Origin: an uncultured Bacteroidales bacterium
Lineage (GTDB): Bacteria > Bacteroidota > Bacteroidia > Bacteroidales > UBA932
Reading direction: 5' to 3'
Assembly (NCBI GenBank): GCA_945868745.1
Contig: CAMBMK010000003.1
Location: 1 to 64,000, forward strand
DNA length: 64,000 bases
Shown: positions 54,421 through 63,523 of the stretch, in pieces
Numbering within the stretch: the stretch's first letter is position 1
How the letters are laid out: each line of letters begins with the position of its first letter
Notes under the pieces: model-generated
The model's input: only the letters and a program-made list of their open reading frames with translations
Databases searched by the model: none
What the model was told of the DNA's origin: nothing
Program-made: the position numbers and the translations under genes

Positions 54421-55077
54421 TTAAAAGAAGTAGGCGAGGTTGATGGTGAGACCCTTGAAGTTGGTGTTCTCATTGAATACGTTCTCGGCAACTTCACCGG
54501 CCACGTCGTTGAGCTTGCCGTTCTCGTCAAAGAGATTGCCGAAGTTCCAGAAGTACTTGACTGAGAGCTGGAGCTTCCACACTTCCAAACCGGCACCCAC
54601 ACCGAGACCGTACTCGAGACGGTTGGTATAGGTATCTTCACCCTTGAAGGAGTCGGAGATGGTGGCGAGCTTGAAGTCGGTCTTCGGATTGACATTGAGG
54701 CCGACAAACGGCTCTGCAAACACGTAAGGACGCAGAAGCATAAGGTCGATACCGTACTGTACCTGCACAGGCACCTCGAGGTAGCCCACCTTGGTATCTA
54801 CCGAAGCGGCTTTGATGTCACCTGCAACCACATCGAGGGATGCACCCTTGACCTGATATACGAGGCTCGGCTGGATGGAGAGTCCCATAATGAGAGGAAT
54901 CTCAAGCGTGACACCCACATTGTACTGGTTCACGGAGTTCAATTCAATATCCTTGATAGAGGATGCGCTTGAAGACGTGAAGCCGGCGGTGATTCCGAAC
55001 CTTGTGCTGCCGATCTGGGCTGATGCCATTACAGCCGTTGCAATTGCAAGGACTGCAGAAATGAAAATTTTTTTCAT
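54421..55077 (-). CDS. Outer membrane beta-barrel protein, PorT/OmpW-like
   Basis: The 218-residue product has a signal peptide (MKKIFISAVLAIATAVMASAQ) and alternating hydrophobic beta strands typical of a small eight-stranded barrel (TRFGITAGFTSSSAS, PSLVYQVKGASL, LEYGLGVGAGLEVWKLQLSVKYFWNFG), ending in a terminal Phe (LAYFF) as in outer-membrane insertion signals. Substrate or function is unknown. Confidence 0.85.
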   Translation of the reverse strand: MKKIFISAVLAIATAVMASAQIGSTRFGITAGFTSSSASSIKDIELNSVNQYNVGVTLEIPLIMGLSIQPSLVYQVKGASLDVVAGDIKAASVDTKVGYLEVPVQVQYGIDLMLLRPYVFAEPFVGLNVNPKTDFKLATISDSFKGEDTYTNRLEYGLGVGAGLEVWKLQLSVKYFWNFGNLFDENGKLNDVAGEVAENVFNENTNFKGLTINLAYFF

Positions 55078-55115
55078 AGAAATGGAGAATTAAATAAAAT
55101 AAAGCCGAAATGGAA

Positions 55116-55430
55116 TTAGAGCAGTTTGCCGAGCCTTCCCTCGATATCTTCCTTGGATACGAGGCCCACGGTACGGTCAACCACCTGTCCGTCCTTGAAA
55201 TAGATGAGGGTAGGTATGCTCATCACACGGTACTTGCCCGCAATCTCCTCACAGTCATCCACGTTGCATTTTGCAACGGTTACCTTTCCTTCATATTCGT
55301 CCGCAATCTCTTCCACTGTCGGTGAGAGCGCACGGCAAGGGCCGCACCAGGTTGCCCAGAAATCGATGAGAACCGGTTTCGGATCGGAGAGTATCTCAGC
55401 GATATTGTTGTCAGTCGCAACTTTATACAT
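55116..55430 (-). CDS. trxA: Thioredoxin
   Basis: The 104-residue cytosolic redox protein has the active site WATWCGPC with Cys29 and Cys32, FWATWCGPCRALSP, and the conserved cis-Pro in MSIPTLIYF. Length and position match TrxA. Its promoter lies inside the terminator of the upstream efflux operon. Confidence 0.96.
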   Translation of the reverse strand: MYKVATDNNIAEILSDPKPVLIDFWATWCGPCRALSPTVEEIADEYEGKVTVAKCNVDDCEEIAGKYRVMSIPTLIYFKDGQVVDRTVGLVSKEDIEGRLGKLL

Positions 55431-55465
55431 AATGTAAAAATTTAAAAATATTAACCTTTGGAATA

Positions 55466-55513
55466 CAAAAAAAGCATTCCCGCCACAAATTTAATAAAAT
55501 ATGGCAGGAATGC
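55466..55513 (-). terminator. Terminator of the efflux operon with a promoter in its loop
   Basis: On the minus strand a 12-bp stem (55502-55513 with 55474-55485, one U-G pair) encloses a 16-base loop and is followed by TTTTTTTG. The loop begins with the -7 element of trxA. Confidence 0.85.
55486..55493 (-). promoter_or_regulatory. -7 promoter element of trxA
   Basis: TAAATTTG on the minus strand, 56 bases before the trxA start and inside the loop of the preceding terminator hairpin. No obvious -33. Confidence 0.55.
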
Positions 55514-55534
55514 AATCAAATCTTACCTTACAGA

Positions 55535-55828
55535 TTAAAGACTGTCTTCAACCGGAAGGACATATGCCCTGATTCCGAGCTCGGGCGTATCCGAGTCCTT
55601 CTTGCGCAGGTCCTTCATTATGGAAGCGACCTTGTCGTCGGGAACCACCGTCAGGATGGCCTCGTTCATGGTAGGCCAGGCGTGGTTGCCGAAATGGGGT
55701 TCCCCATCGGCAGTTCCCTGTCCGCAGACGTCGTTCCACTGCGTGAAACCCCTCTGCCCGTTAAAATTCAGGATCTCGGCGATTTCCTTGCCGTAAGCCT
55801 GGTTGTATGATATGAATATTGCCTTCAT
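55535..55828 (-). CDS. PG0541-like PII-fold transporter-associated protein
   Basis: The 97-residue protein (MKAIFISYNQAYGKEIAEIL, then TMNEAILTVVPDDKVASIMKDLRKK, ending GIRAYVLPVEDSL) matches the PG0541 family seen next to RND pumps in Bacteroidales and probably has a ferredoxin-like PII fold. A role in sensing or regulating the transporter is inferred from position and fold. It starts 23 bases after the RND gene. Confidence 0.8.
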   Translation of the reverse strand: MKAIFISYNQAYGKEIAEILNFNGQRGFTQWNDVCGQGTADGEPHFGNHAWPTMNEAILTVVPDDKVASIMKDLRKKDSDTPELGIRAYVLPVEDSL

Positions 55829-55850
55829 AAAATCATTGTCAACTGTTTAA

Positions 55851-58800
55851 CTATGCCTGTCTGAGCTGTTTGCGTGCCTTGAGACTTCTTGCCCTGTTCT
55901 TCTTTGCGGTGCGCCTTTCCTCGCGGGAAGCGAAGACGCAATACACTGCCGGGATGAGGATCAGGGTGACAAGGGTGGAGATTGTAAGACCCCAGCAGAC
56001 CGTCATGCCGAGAGGTCTCCAGAGTTCCGAGCCTTCACCGGTTCCGAGTGCCATAGGAAGCATACCGAGCACGGTGGTGAGGGTGGTCATGAGGATAGGG
56101 CGCAGACGGCTGCGGGCCGCTGTCACGGAAGCCTCGATGACATTCATACCCCTTTCACGCATAAGGATGGTGTAGTCGATGAGCACGATACCGTTCTTCA
56201 CCACGATACCCAGGAGGATGATGAGTCCGATCATCGCCATGACGCTCAGGGCTGTTCCGGTCACTGAAAGGCCGAGGATGACGCCGGTAAACGCGAACGG
56301 CACGGAGAACATGATCACAAACGGGCTCATGAACGACTCGAACTGCGATGCCATCACCATATAGACAAGGATGACGATAAGTACCATCAGCACAATGAGG
56401 TCGGCGAACATATCCTGCTGGTTCTCGTAGTCACCGCCGATGACGGTGGAGATGTTGTTGGGTATCTCGGTGTCCCTGATGATGGCCTGGGTCACCTCGA
56501 CAGCCTCTCCGAGAGGGTGTCCGGTCTTGACGATACCCGACACGGTGATCATACGCTCACGGTTCTTCCTCTCGATGGTAGGAGGCACCTCGGATTCCAC
56601 CACGGTACCGAGTTCCTTGATGCGGATGCCCTTGCCCATAGGGGTGTAGATGATGACATTTTCGATATCCTTGACGCTGGTCCTGAACTCAGGTGCATAG
56701 CGCACGTTGATGTCGTATTCGTCTCCCTCCTCACGGTAGTATGAGGTCACCGTACCGTTCATCGCAGCGCGGAAGGCAGCTGCCGCTGTAGAGGAGTTGA
56801 GCCCGTTGGCGGCAAGCTTGGTCCTGTCGAAATCCACCTGATACTCAGGAGCATAGGCCTCTCGGCTCAGGGTTACCTGGGTAAAGCACGGGTCGGCGAG
56901 CATCTTTTCCTGGATGGCCTTTGCCACGGCATCGGTCTCGGCGAAGTCATAGCCGTAGATTTCAAGCGAAACGGATGACGAGCCTCCGCCCATACCGCCG
57001 CTTTCGGTGACGGTGGCCTTCTGGACCTCAGGGTATTCGGCAAGGTCGGTACGGATGATGTCGGCGATTTCTGCCGATGAGCGCTCACGCTCCTCCATGC
57101 TTCCGAGGTTGATGTACATGGTGATGACATATGTACCGTTGGACCTCATGCTTCCGAGGGCATTGTCGGAGTCGGCCTGGCCGTAGGAATAGCTGCACTG
57201 GCGGATTTCAGGAATCTCGTCGATGAACCTGCGGTAGAGGTTGTCGGCAAATTCCCCGGTCACGGACTGCGCGGTATTGACAGGCAGCTCAATCTGGAGC
57301 TGGAGCGTACCTCCGTCGCTGTTGGGGAAGAACTCGGTCTTGATCGCCGGACCAAGCAGCACGAGCACCGCCACGAAAATGCCGAATGCGGAGAAGATGG
57401 TGGTCTTCCTGTGGGTTACAGCCCAGTTGATTATCCTTGAATAGCCAACGGAAATCTTGTCGAGGAAGTTCTCCACAGGGTCAAATATGATATGGTGCCA
57501 TTTGCCTTCCTTGGCCTTTGTGCGGAGCATCTTGGAGCAGAGCATAGGCACAAGGGTGAGGGCGGCGGTAGTGGACACGATCATGATGATGGACACGATC
57601 CAGCCGAGCTGCTTGAACATGATGCCGGCCATACCGGAAATCATGGTCAGGGGCAGGAACACGCAGAGCATCGTCAGGGTGGACGCCACTACGGAGATTG
57701 CCACCTCGGAAGTGCCGTGCACGGCTGCCTCCTTGGGTTTCTCGCCCCTTTCAAGATGGCTGGAGATGTTCTCGAGCACCACAATCGCATCGTCCACGAC
57801 CATACCGATGGCAATCGAAAGCGCCGACATCGATATGACGTTGAGGGTGTTGCCGGTTGCAAACAGATAAACGAGCGAAGCCAGGAGCGCAATCGGAATC
57901 GAAAGCACGATGATGAAAGTGGCTCTCCATCTTCCGAGGAAGAGGTACACCACGAGCATAACCACCAGAAGCGTTATGATGATGGTCTCGATGAGGGAGT
58001 TGATGGTGTTGATGATGTTCTCCGAACCGTCGACGACGATATCGAGCTTCACATCGGAAGGAAGCGTCGTCTCAATCTCGGCGAGCTTCTTCTTCACGCC
58101 CTTGATCACATTGACGGTGTTGGCGCCGGTCTGTTTCTGGATGGCAATCTGCGCACCCCTGACACCCATTGCATAGGCCACCTGGGACCTCTCGGCCTCG
58201 CCGTCGACAATGGTGGCGACGTCACGCAGATATACGAGGTTGCCTCCGGACATGCCCACAACCACATCAAGCAGTTCGCTCGGGTCGGTAAACTCCTTCT
58301 GCACACGCATTGAATAGGTGCTTGTACCTATGTCGATGCTTCCGGTAGGGATGTTCTTGTTTTCGGCCGCGATGATGTTGGACACGGTGCTGATCGAAAG
58401 GCCGTAGGCCTGGAGCTTGTCAGGGTTGCAATACACATAGACCGTACGCTCCGGGGCACCGTTGACAGACACGGTACCTACACCGTTCACCCTCGCAAGC
58501 GGGGTGGTCACCTTGTCGTCGAGAATCTTCTTGAGTCCCGGAAGGCTCTCTTCGGCAGTCGCGGTGAGAATCATGATAGGCATATCGTCCGCGCTGAACT
58601 TGAACAGCACAGGGACCGATGCACCGTCAGGAAGTGTGGAGTTGACAAGGTCCAGCTTGTCACGGATGTTGTTGCAGGCATCGTCAATGTCCGTTCCGTA
58701 TTCAAACTCCAGTATAAGTATCGATATGTTCTCCTTTGAGCGGGAGGTCATATCCTTCAGGTCCTCAACACCGTTGAGGGAGTTCTCGAGCACCTTCGTG

Positions 58801-58988
58801 AGGTTGGTCTCGATATCGGATGCGCTGGCGCCCGGATAGGATGACATCACCATTACGATGTTGGCATCGAAGTCAGGGAACTGCGCAATCGAAGTGTTCA
58901 TTAGGGAGAATACGCCGAAAATCGCAAAGGCCACGAAAATCAGGGCCGTTGTGACAGGCTTATTCACCGCTGATCTGTATATGCTCAT
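55851..58988 (-). CDS. RND efflux transporter, HAE1/AcrB type
   Basis: The 1045-residue inner-membrane pump has 12 helices in two repeats with two large periplasmic loops, the HAE1 motifs and the proton-relay acidic pair in IAIGMVVDDAIVVLENI. It is the energy-driven core of a tripartite exporter for drugs, bile salts or lipids. Substrate cannot be read. Preceded by its fusion protein and TolC-type genes. Confidence 0.96.
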   Translation of the reverse strand: MSIYRSAVNKPVTTALIFVAFAIFGVFSLMNTSIAQFPDFDANIVMVMSSYPGASASDIETNLTKVLENSLNGVEDLKDMTSRSKENISILILEFEYGTDIDDACNNIRDKLDLVNSTLPDGASVPVLFKFSADDMPIMILTATAEESLPGLKKILDDKVTTPLARVNGVGTVSVNGAPERTVYVYCNPDKLQAYGLSISTVSNIIAAENKNIPTGSIDIGTSTYSMRVQKEFTDPSELLDVVVGMSGGNLVYLRDVATIVDGEAERSQVAYAMGVRGAQIAIQKQTGANTVNVIKGVKKKLAEIETTLPSDVKLDIVVDGSENIINTINSLIETIIITLLVVMLVVYLFLGRWRATFIIVLSIPIALLASLVYLFATGNTLNVISMSALSIAIGMVVDDAIVVLENISSHLERGEKPKEAAVHGTSEVAISVVASTLTMLCVFLPLTMISGMAGIMFKQLGWIVSIIMIVSTTAALTLVPMLCSKMLRTKAKEGKWHHIIFDPVENFLDKISVGYSRIINWAVTHRKTTIFSAFGIFVAVLVLLGPAIKTEFFPNSDGGTLQLQIELPVNTAQSVTGEFADNLYRRFIDEIPEIRQCSYSYGQADSDNALGSMRSNGTYVITMYINLGSMEERERSSAEIADIIRTDLAEYPEVQKATVTESGGMGGGSSSVSLEIYGYDFAETDAVAKAIQEKMLADPCFTQVTLSREAYAPEYQVDFDRTKLAANGLNSSTAAAAFRAAMNGTVTSYYREEGDEYDINVRYAPEFRTSVKDIENVIIYTPMGKGIRIKELGTVVESEVPPTIERKNRERMITVSGIVKTGHPLGEAVEVTQAIIRDTEIPNNISTVIGGDYENQQDMFADLIVLMVLIVILVYMVMASQFESFMSPFVIMFSVPFAFTGVILGLSVTGTALSVMAMIGLIILLGIVVKNGIVLIDYTILMRERGMNVIEASVTAARSRLRPILMTTLTTVLGMLPMALGTGEGSELWRPLGMTVCWGLTISTLVTLILIPAVYCVFASREERRTAKKNRARSLKARKQLRQA

Positions 58989-59007
58989 AATTTCAGTTCA
59001 GATTTGG

Positions 59008-60033
59008 TTATCGGATGACCTCCACCCTGTCTCCCGAGCGGAGGCTGTTCTGGCCCTTGATGACGATGTTTTCGCCTTCGCTGAGGCCTTCAAGAATCTC
59101 GAATGAGTTGCCGAAATGCACGCCGGTCTTCACTACCCTTGCGGTGACGGTGCCGTCATCGTTGAGTACAAACACATTCCTCACTGCTGAACCCTGCTGC
59201 TTGACCACGGCATCGTCAGGAACCACTATGCTGTGGTTGTCGCCGTAGCTTACGGTCACCCTCGCATACATTCCCGGCCTGAGGGCACGGTCGCTGTTGG
59301 GCACGATGACCTCGGTAAGGAAGGTGTGGGTTGTAGGGTCCATGGTAGGATAGAGCTTGTTGATGCGTCCGGTGAAAGTCCTTCCCGGGATGGCGTCAAC
59401 GGTGATTGTCACCTCGTCGCCCTTCTTTACCTTGGTATAGTTGCTCTCGGTGATGCCCACAAGCAGTTTCACCGGGGTGATCTGCTGGAGCACGAAGAGA
59501 GGCTGGCTCATGGTGTACATATCGCCGCGGTCGTAGTTGCGTGCGGTGATGACTCCGCTTACCGGAGCCCTGAGGATGGTGTTCTCGAGAAGGTTACTGT
59601 ATGTGGTCTTGCTGACGTTGTAGGCAAGCTCAAGCGCCTCATAGTCAGACTTTGAGATACCACCTTCACTGTAGAGGTCGCGCACGCGGCCGAGCTCGGT
59701 GGAATCGTTGGCGAGCTTGAGGCGTGTCTGCTCGAGGTTGACACGGTCCATCTCGGCAAGGATCTGCCCGGCGTTGACAAAGTCGCCCACGTCAACATGG
59801 AGTTTCTGTATGCGGGAACCGCTCTGCGGAGCGATGTTGTTGACAACATTTGCCTGCACATTGGACTGATACACATCGGTCTGCGGCACATCCTGGGCCT
59901 GCACGGCCATAATCTTCACTTTGGAGAGCGACTCCTCCACCGGGGCGCTCTGGGTCTTGGAACCGTTTCCGCAGCCGGCAAGGCAGAGGACTGCCACGGC
60001 TGCACCCGTAATTGATTTGATTGTCTGTTTCAT
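59008..60033 (-). CDS. RND efflux periplasmic adaptor lipoprotein
   Basis: The 341-residue membrane fusion protein has a lipoprotein signal (MKQTIKSITGAAVAVLCLAGC), a biotinyl-lipoyl-like hairpin (VNNIAPQSGSRIQKLHVDVGDFVNAGQILAEMD), a helical hairpin (about 95-145) and beta domains (GMYARVTVSYGD). It bridges the RND pump to the TolC-like channel. Confidence 0.94.
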   Translation of the reverse strand: MKQTIKSITGAAVAVLCLAGCGNGSKTQSAPVEESLSKVKIMAVQAQDVPQTDVYQSNVQANVVNNIAPQSGSRIQKLHVDVGDFVNAGQILAEMDRVNLEQTRLKLANDSTELGRVRDLYSEGGISKSDYEALELAYNVSKTTYSNLLENTILRAPVSGVITARNYDRGDMYTMSQPLFVLQQITPVKLLVGITESNYTKVKKGDEVTITVDAIPGRTFTGRINKLYPTMDPTTHTFLTEVIVPNSDRALRPGMYARVTVSYGDNHSIVVPDDAVVKQQGSAVRNVFVLNDDGTVTARVVKTGVHFGNSFEILEGLSEGENIVIKGQNSLRSGDRVEVIR

Positions 60034-60047
60034 ATACTCATCTGTTC

Positions 60048-61553
60048 TTATTTTCCGTTTGTCTGCGCAAATCCGCCCTGCAGGTCCGGGCGTCCCTCTT
60101 CGTCGAGGAAGTCATAGCCGAGGGTCTGCTCAAGCCCCGTTTTGGCCACGAGATAGTTGTAAACCGCCTGGTTTTTCTGCAGCTGGGCCTGGGTGAGGGC
60201 GAGCTGTGCATCGTTGAGGTCGGTCAGCGTGCTCTTGCCCACATTGTAGGACTTTGCCGAGATGTCATATGCCTTCTGCGCCATCTGCACGGCCTCGTCG
60301 GCGGCATAGTAGCTCTTCATGTTGGTCTCCATCGTGGTGAGGCTCTGGCGGATGGAAATCTTGAGCTGGCGCTCGGTGTTGAGCCTCTGGAGCTCGAGCT
60401 CGGTCTTCTGGACCTTTGCCTGGCGCACGTCATTGTAGCGCTTTCCGCCGGAGAAAATCGGGATGGAAAGGCTTACGCCCACGAAAGAGTAAGGGGTCCA
60501 TTTGAACTCGGAGAAGTTGAAGTCATTGGTCATCGCGTACATGCTGAAGGAGAACTGCGCACCGAGGGTAGGAAGGTAGGCATACTTCTGCATCTGTACC
60601 GTCTTGGCAAGCTGCTCAGCCTGGATTGCGAGCTGGCGCATCGTGGTGTTGTTGTCAAGGTCGGCACCGCCTCCCATCACCAGGTCACGCATCATCATTA
60701 CAGGATAGTCCCCGAGGCTTCCCTCCACGTCGATATTGAGGTCGAGATCGACGCCCATCACGGCCTTGAGCTGCCACAGGGCCAAAATCACCTGGCTTTC
60801 AGCATTGTACACATTAGGAATGGCGTTGGCGACATTTGCCTTCGCGCGGATGTACTCGAGCTCCGAGGCCTTGTTGACCCTGTATTTCTTTTCGGTCTGG
60901 CCGAAATTCTCCACGGCATTCTCATAGACATCCTTATAGACATTGAAGACCTCCTTTGCGAGGAGCACTCCGTAGTAGGCGTTCTTGACCTGGCTGACCA
61001 TTTCGAGCCTTGAGGCGCGGGCCTGCTCTACGGCAAGCTCCACTGCATCGCCGGTGATTGCTATGCTTTTCCAGAGCTGCGCGTTGACAAGAGGCATGGA
61101 AGCGGTCAATCCGCCGTTGAAGGTATTCCACCTTCCGACCTCGATTCCGCCGCCCGACGGCTTTGAGGCTCCGGCATCGGCGCCAGTGCCAGCACCGGCA
61201 TCGGCGCCTTCACCTTCTCCGCCTCCCGGCATCATGTCGCTCATGTCGAAATCCATATACATCACCTGCTTCTTGATGGTCCTCTGGTAGGAACCCGTCA
61301 GGTCTATGCTCGGGAAAAGGGATGCATATGTGCCCTTCCTGGCATACTGCGCCCTTTCTATCTCTTTGTCAGCCACCTTCACGGCCACGTTTTCGTTGAG
61401 GGCGATCTCAAGCGCCTGCTCAAGGGTGAGGACCACCTTGGAGGTGTCCCCGACCGGAGCGGCAGTCGTGTCCGTCCTGAACTGAGCGAAGGCAGAACCT
61501 CCGGCCACCATGGCCAGCACTGCCGCTGCAATCAAAAACTTCGTTTGTTTCAT
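60048..61553 (-). CDS. TolC-like outer membrane channel
   Basis: The 501-residue product has a signal peptide (MKQTKFLIAAAVLAMVAGGSAFAQ) and the two-repeat OEP pattern (LEQALEIALNENVAVKVADKEIE, later SYNVGKSTLTDLNDAQLALTQAQLQKNQAVYNYL). A Gly/Ala/Glu-rich insert occurs at about 100-130 (GGGEGEGADAGAGTGADAG). First gene of the operon. Confidence 0.94.
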   Translation of the reverse strand: MKQTKFLIAAAVLAMVAGGSAFAQFRTDTTAAPVGDTSKVVLTLEQALEIALNENVAVKVADKEIERAQYARKGTYASLFPSIDLTGSYQRTIKKQVMYMDFDMSDMMPGGGEGEGADAGAGTGADAGASKPSGGGIEVGRWNTFNGGLTASMPLVNAQLWKSIAITGDAVELAVEQARASRLEMVSQVKNAYYGVLLAKEVFNVYKDVYENAVENFGQTEKKYRVNKASELEYIRAKANVANAIPNVYNAESQVILALWQLKAVMGVDLDLNIDVEGSLGDYPVMMMRDLVMGGGADLDNNTTMRQLAIQAEQLAKTVQMQKYAYLPTLGAQFSFSMYAMTNDFNFSEFKWTPYSFVGVSLSIPIFSGGKRYNDVRQAKVQKTELELQRLNTERQLKISIRQSLTTMETNMKSYYAADEAVQMAQKAYDISAKSYNVGKSTLTDLNDAQLALTQAQLQKNQAVYNYLVAKTGLEQTLGYDFLDEEGRPDLQGGFAQTNGK

Positions 61554-61585
61554 ACTCCTTCTATTGTCGTTTTTATAGTTTCCTG

Positions 61586-61593
61586 CAAATATA
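61586..61593 (-). promoter_or_regulatory. -7 promoter element of the efflux operon
   Basis: TATATTTG on the minus strand, 33 bases before the TolC-like start. It lies next to an ATTATCGAA/TTCGATAAT inverted repeat (61598-61637). Confidence 0.5.
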
Positions 61594-61597
61594 GTAA

Positions 61598-61637
61598 ATT
61601 ATCGAATCACAATAAATAATTTTTAATTTTCGATAAT
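61598..61637. promoter_or_regulatory. Inverted repeat between tetR and the efflux operon
   Basis: ATTATCGAA (61598-61606) and TTCGATAAT (61629-61637) are perfect 9-bp arms around 22 AT-rich bases, upstream of the -7 element. It could be an operator for the TetR protein or end tetR transcription. Confidence 0.4.
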
Positions 61638-61646
61638 AATTGTACA

Positions 61647-62282
61647 TCATTTGTCCACATTGCCCGCGTTCAGGCTTTCGTATCGCTCGAGTCCCTTTGC
61701 CGAGAGGAGCGACCTTACAAGCGTCATCTTGACAGTCGCCAGCAGCCTTTTCACCGACACCTTGCGGAACCCTGTCACAATCTCCCCGCTGTTGTATTTG
61801 TCGATTCCCGTGTGCATGAGAGGAATCAGCACTATTGTCGCCTCAATGTCGAGGTCGCTCCGGATGAAGCCCTCCTCAATCCCCCTTTCGAAGAAACTGT
61901 ACATCATGTCCCTCACGGTCTTGCTCTTTTCGATGATGACCCTGCGCGAAGTATCCGGATAATACTTGTTGATTTCGTCCATCATCCGCTTGTCGGATTC
62001 CATTATCTTTTTGTTCTCCACTGCATCCAGCCAGCATTTCAGGACTTCCACCACATCCTTGTCCCTGATAAGGTTCTTCAGCATCTGGATGTTCTTCTGT
62101 ATCTGGAACCTGCATACCGATGCCACAAGGTCCTCCTTCTGCGGATACAGCTGATAGAAAGTCTTTTTGGAGATCCCGACGGCACGGCACACATCGTCGA
62201 TTGTCGTCACCCTCACTCCGGACTTCCGGAACAGCCCGTCCGCTGCAAGCAGTATCGATTCTTTGGTTTCTTCAGAGGTCAT
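61647..62282 (-). CDS. TetR/AcrR family transcriptional regulator
   Basis: The 211-residue protein has the N-terminal HTH (ILLAADGLFRKSGVRVTTIDDVCRAVGISKKTFYQLYPQKEDL) and a helical ligand-binding domain. It lies upstream of the efflux operon and reads the same way, so it probably represses it. I start at ATG 62282, with ATG 62288 equally possible; the frame is open 38 codons further. The efflux genes would be read-through of tetR or driven from 61586. Confidence 0.88.
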   Translation of the reverse strand: MTSEETKESILLAADGLFRKSGVRVTTIDDVCRAVGISKKTFYQLYPQKEDLVASVCRFQIQKNIQMLKNLIRDKDVVEVLKCWLDAVENKKIMESDKRMMDEINKYYPDTSRRVIIEKSKTVRDMMYSFFERGIEEGFIRSDLDIEATIVLIPLMHTGIDKYNSGEIVTGFRKVSVKRLLATVKMTLVRSLLSAKGLERYESLNAGNVDK

Positions 62283-62408
62283 AACCATACATTTTTCATT
62301 CAACTCCCGCCTGCCTTCTGCAAGCGGCCCGACAATCAATGCAAAACTATTGCCAAGAAAGCCGTTCCAGGCAATTCTGAACAACTTTTTTAACAAAAAT
62401 GAAAACTC

Positions 62409-62426
62409 AATATTTGTTCAAATATT
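62409..62426. promoter_or_regulatory. Palindrome upstream of tetR
   Basis: AATATTTG-TT-CAAATATT is a perfect 8-bp inverted repeat. It differs from the repeat at 61598, so both cannot be the same operator. Autoregulation of tetR is one possibility. The surrounding 62283-62555 region has no gene that I can support. Confidence 0.4.
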
Positions 62427-62555
62427 AGCTATCTTACTGTTATTCATTATATTAAAATGTTACACGCGGAAACTTTGAAATTTTTCAAGTTTCCCGGTAC
62501 CGTGACACCCTGTCACTGACGGAAGCCTCCCGCTGACGTTTTGCACCCCCGGTCT

Positions 62556-62586
62556 TTTGAGTATCTGCGGATTTTGACTATCTTTG
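62556..62586 (+). promoter_or_regulatory. Promoter of lgt
   Basis: TTTG (62556-62559), a 19-base spacer and TATCTTTG (62579-62586): one of the best consensus matches in the window. The leader is about 35 bases. Confidence 0.7.
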
Positions 62587-62626
62587 GAGTTTGTCCGGCA
62601 CCAACTGCCGGCCAATCAGACACATT

Positions 62627-63517
62627 ATGTTCGAACTGCTTGCAATCCATTGGAATATGGATCCGGTGCTGGTCCATATCGGCAATTTAGGTATCCGCTG
62701 GTACTCCCTGCTGTTCATCAGCGGCTTCGTGCTCGGATGGTTCATTTTCAGATATTTCTTCCGCAGGGAAGGCATCAGCGAGACACTGCTGGACCCCCTG
62801 CTTTACACGCTGCTCATCGGTACCATCGTGGGAGCGCGCCTGGGACACTGCCTCTTCTACCAGCCCGACTACTACCTGGGCAGCTGGAAGGGTTTTCTCG
62901 AGATATTCATGCCGTGGAAGGGCGGTCTTGCAAGCCACGGCGGAGCGATTGCGCTTCTGATAGCAATGTGGTGGTACGCAAGCCATTACGGCAAGAAAAA
63001 TCACTTTGACTTTGTGTGGATAATGGACCACCTCGCCATAGCAACGGCATTTGCAGCCACCTTCATCCGCCTCGGAAACCTCTGCAATTCGGAGATTTAC
63101 GGATGCGAGACCTCCCTTCCGTGGGGATTCATCTTCGAGCGTAACGCCGACCCTTCAAATCCGGCAGACCCGGAATGGAACCCGCACCATCCGACGCAGC
63201 TCTACGAGGCGCTCTCCTACCTCATCCTCGGCACAATACTCATCCTCATCTACAGATTCAGGCTTGACAAGACCTTCAGGGGCACATTCATCGGCCTTTT
63301 CCTCATCGGATGCTTCGGAATGAGGTTCCTCATCGAGTTCATAAAGAATGACCAGGTGGCATTCGAGGAAGGGATGAAATTGAATATGGGACAGCTGCTC
63401 AGCATCCCGTTCATACTGCTCGGCATCGGTTTCCTTGTCTATGCCCATGTCCGGAAGGTCCCTGCCGCGGCAGTTCACCCGGCTCCCGCAAACTGCAGGA
63501 AGCAGGTCAAAAAGTAA
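62627..63517 (+). CDS. lgt: Prolipoprotein diacylglyceryl transferase
   Basis: The 296-residue inner-membrane enzyme transfers diacylglycerol to the lipobox Cys of lipoproteins such as BtuG, BtuF and GldH here. It has seven or so helices, RWYSLLFISGFVLGW, the active-site GLASHGGAIALLIAM (His-Gly), and the Lgt signature RLGNLCNSEIYG. ATG 62627 is preferred to TTG 62591 because it follows the promoter with normal spacing. Confidence 0.95.
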   Translation: MFELLAIHWNMDPVLVHIGNLGIRWYSLLFISGFVLGWFIFRYFFRREGISETLLDPLLYTLLIGTIVGARLGHCLFYQPDYYLGSWKGFLEIFMPWKGGLASHGGAIALLIAMWWYASHYGKKNHFDFVWIMDHLAIATAFAATFIRLGNLCNSEIYGCETSLPWGFIFERNADPSNPADPEWNPHHPTQLYEALSYLILGTILILIYRFRLDKTFRGTFIGLFLIGCFGMRFLIEFIKNDQVAFEEGMKLNMGQLLSIPFILLGIGFLVYAHVRKVPAAAVHPAPANCRKQVKK

Positions 63518-63523
63518 AAGATT

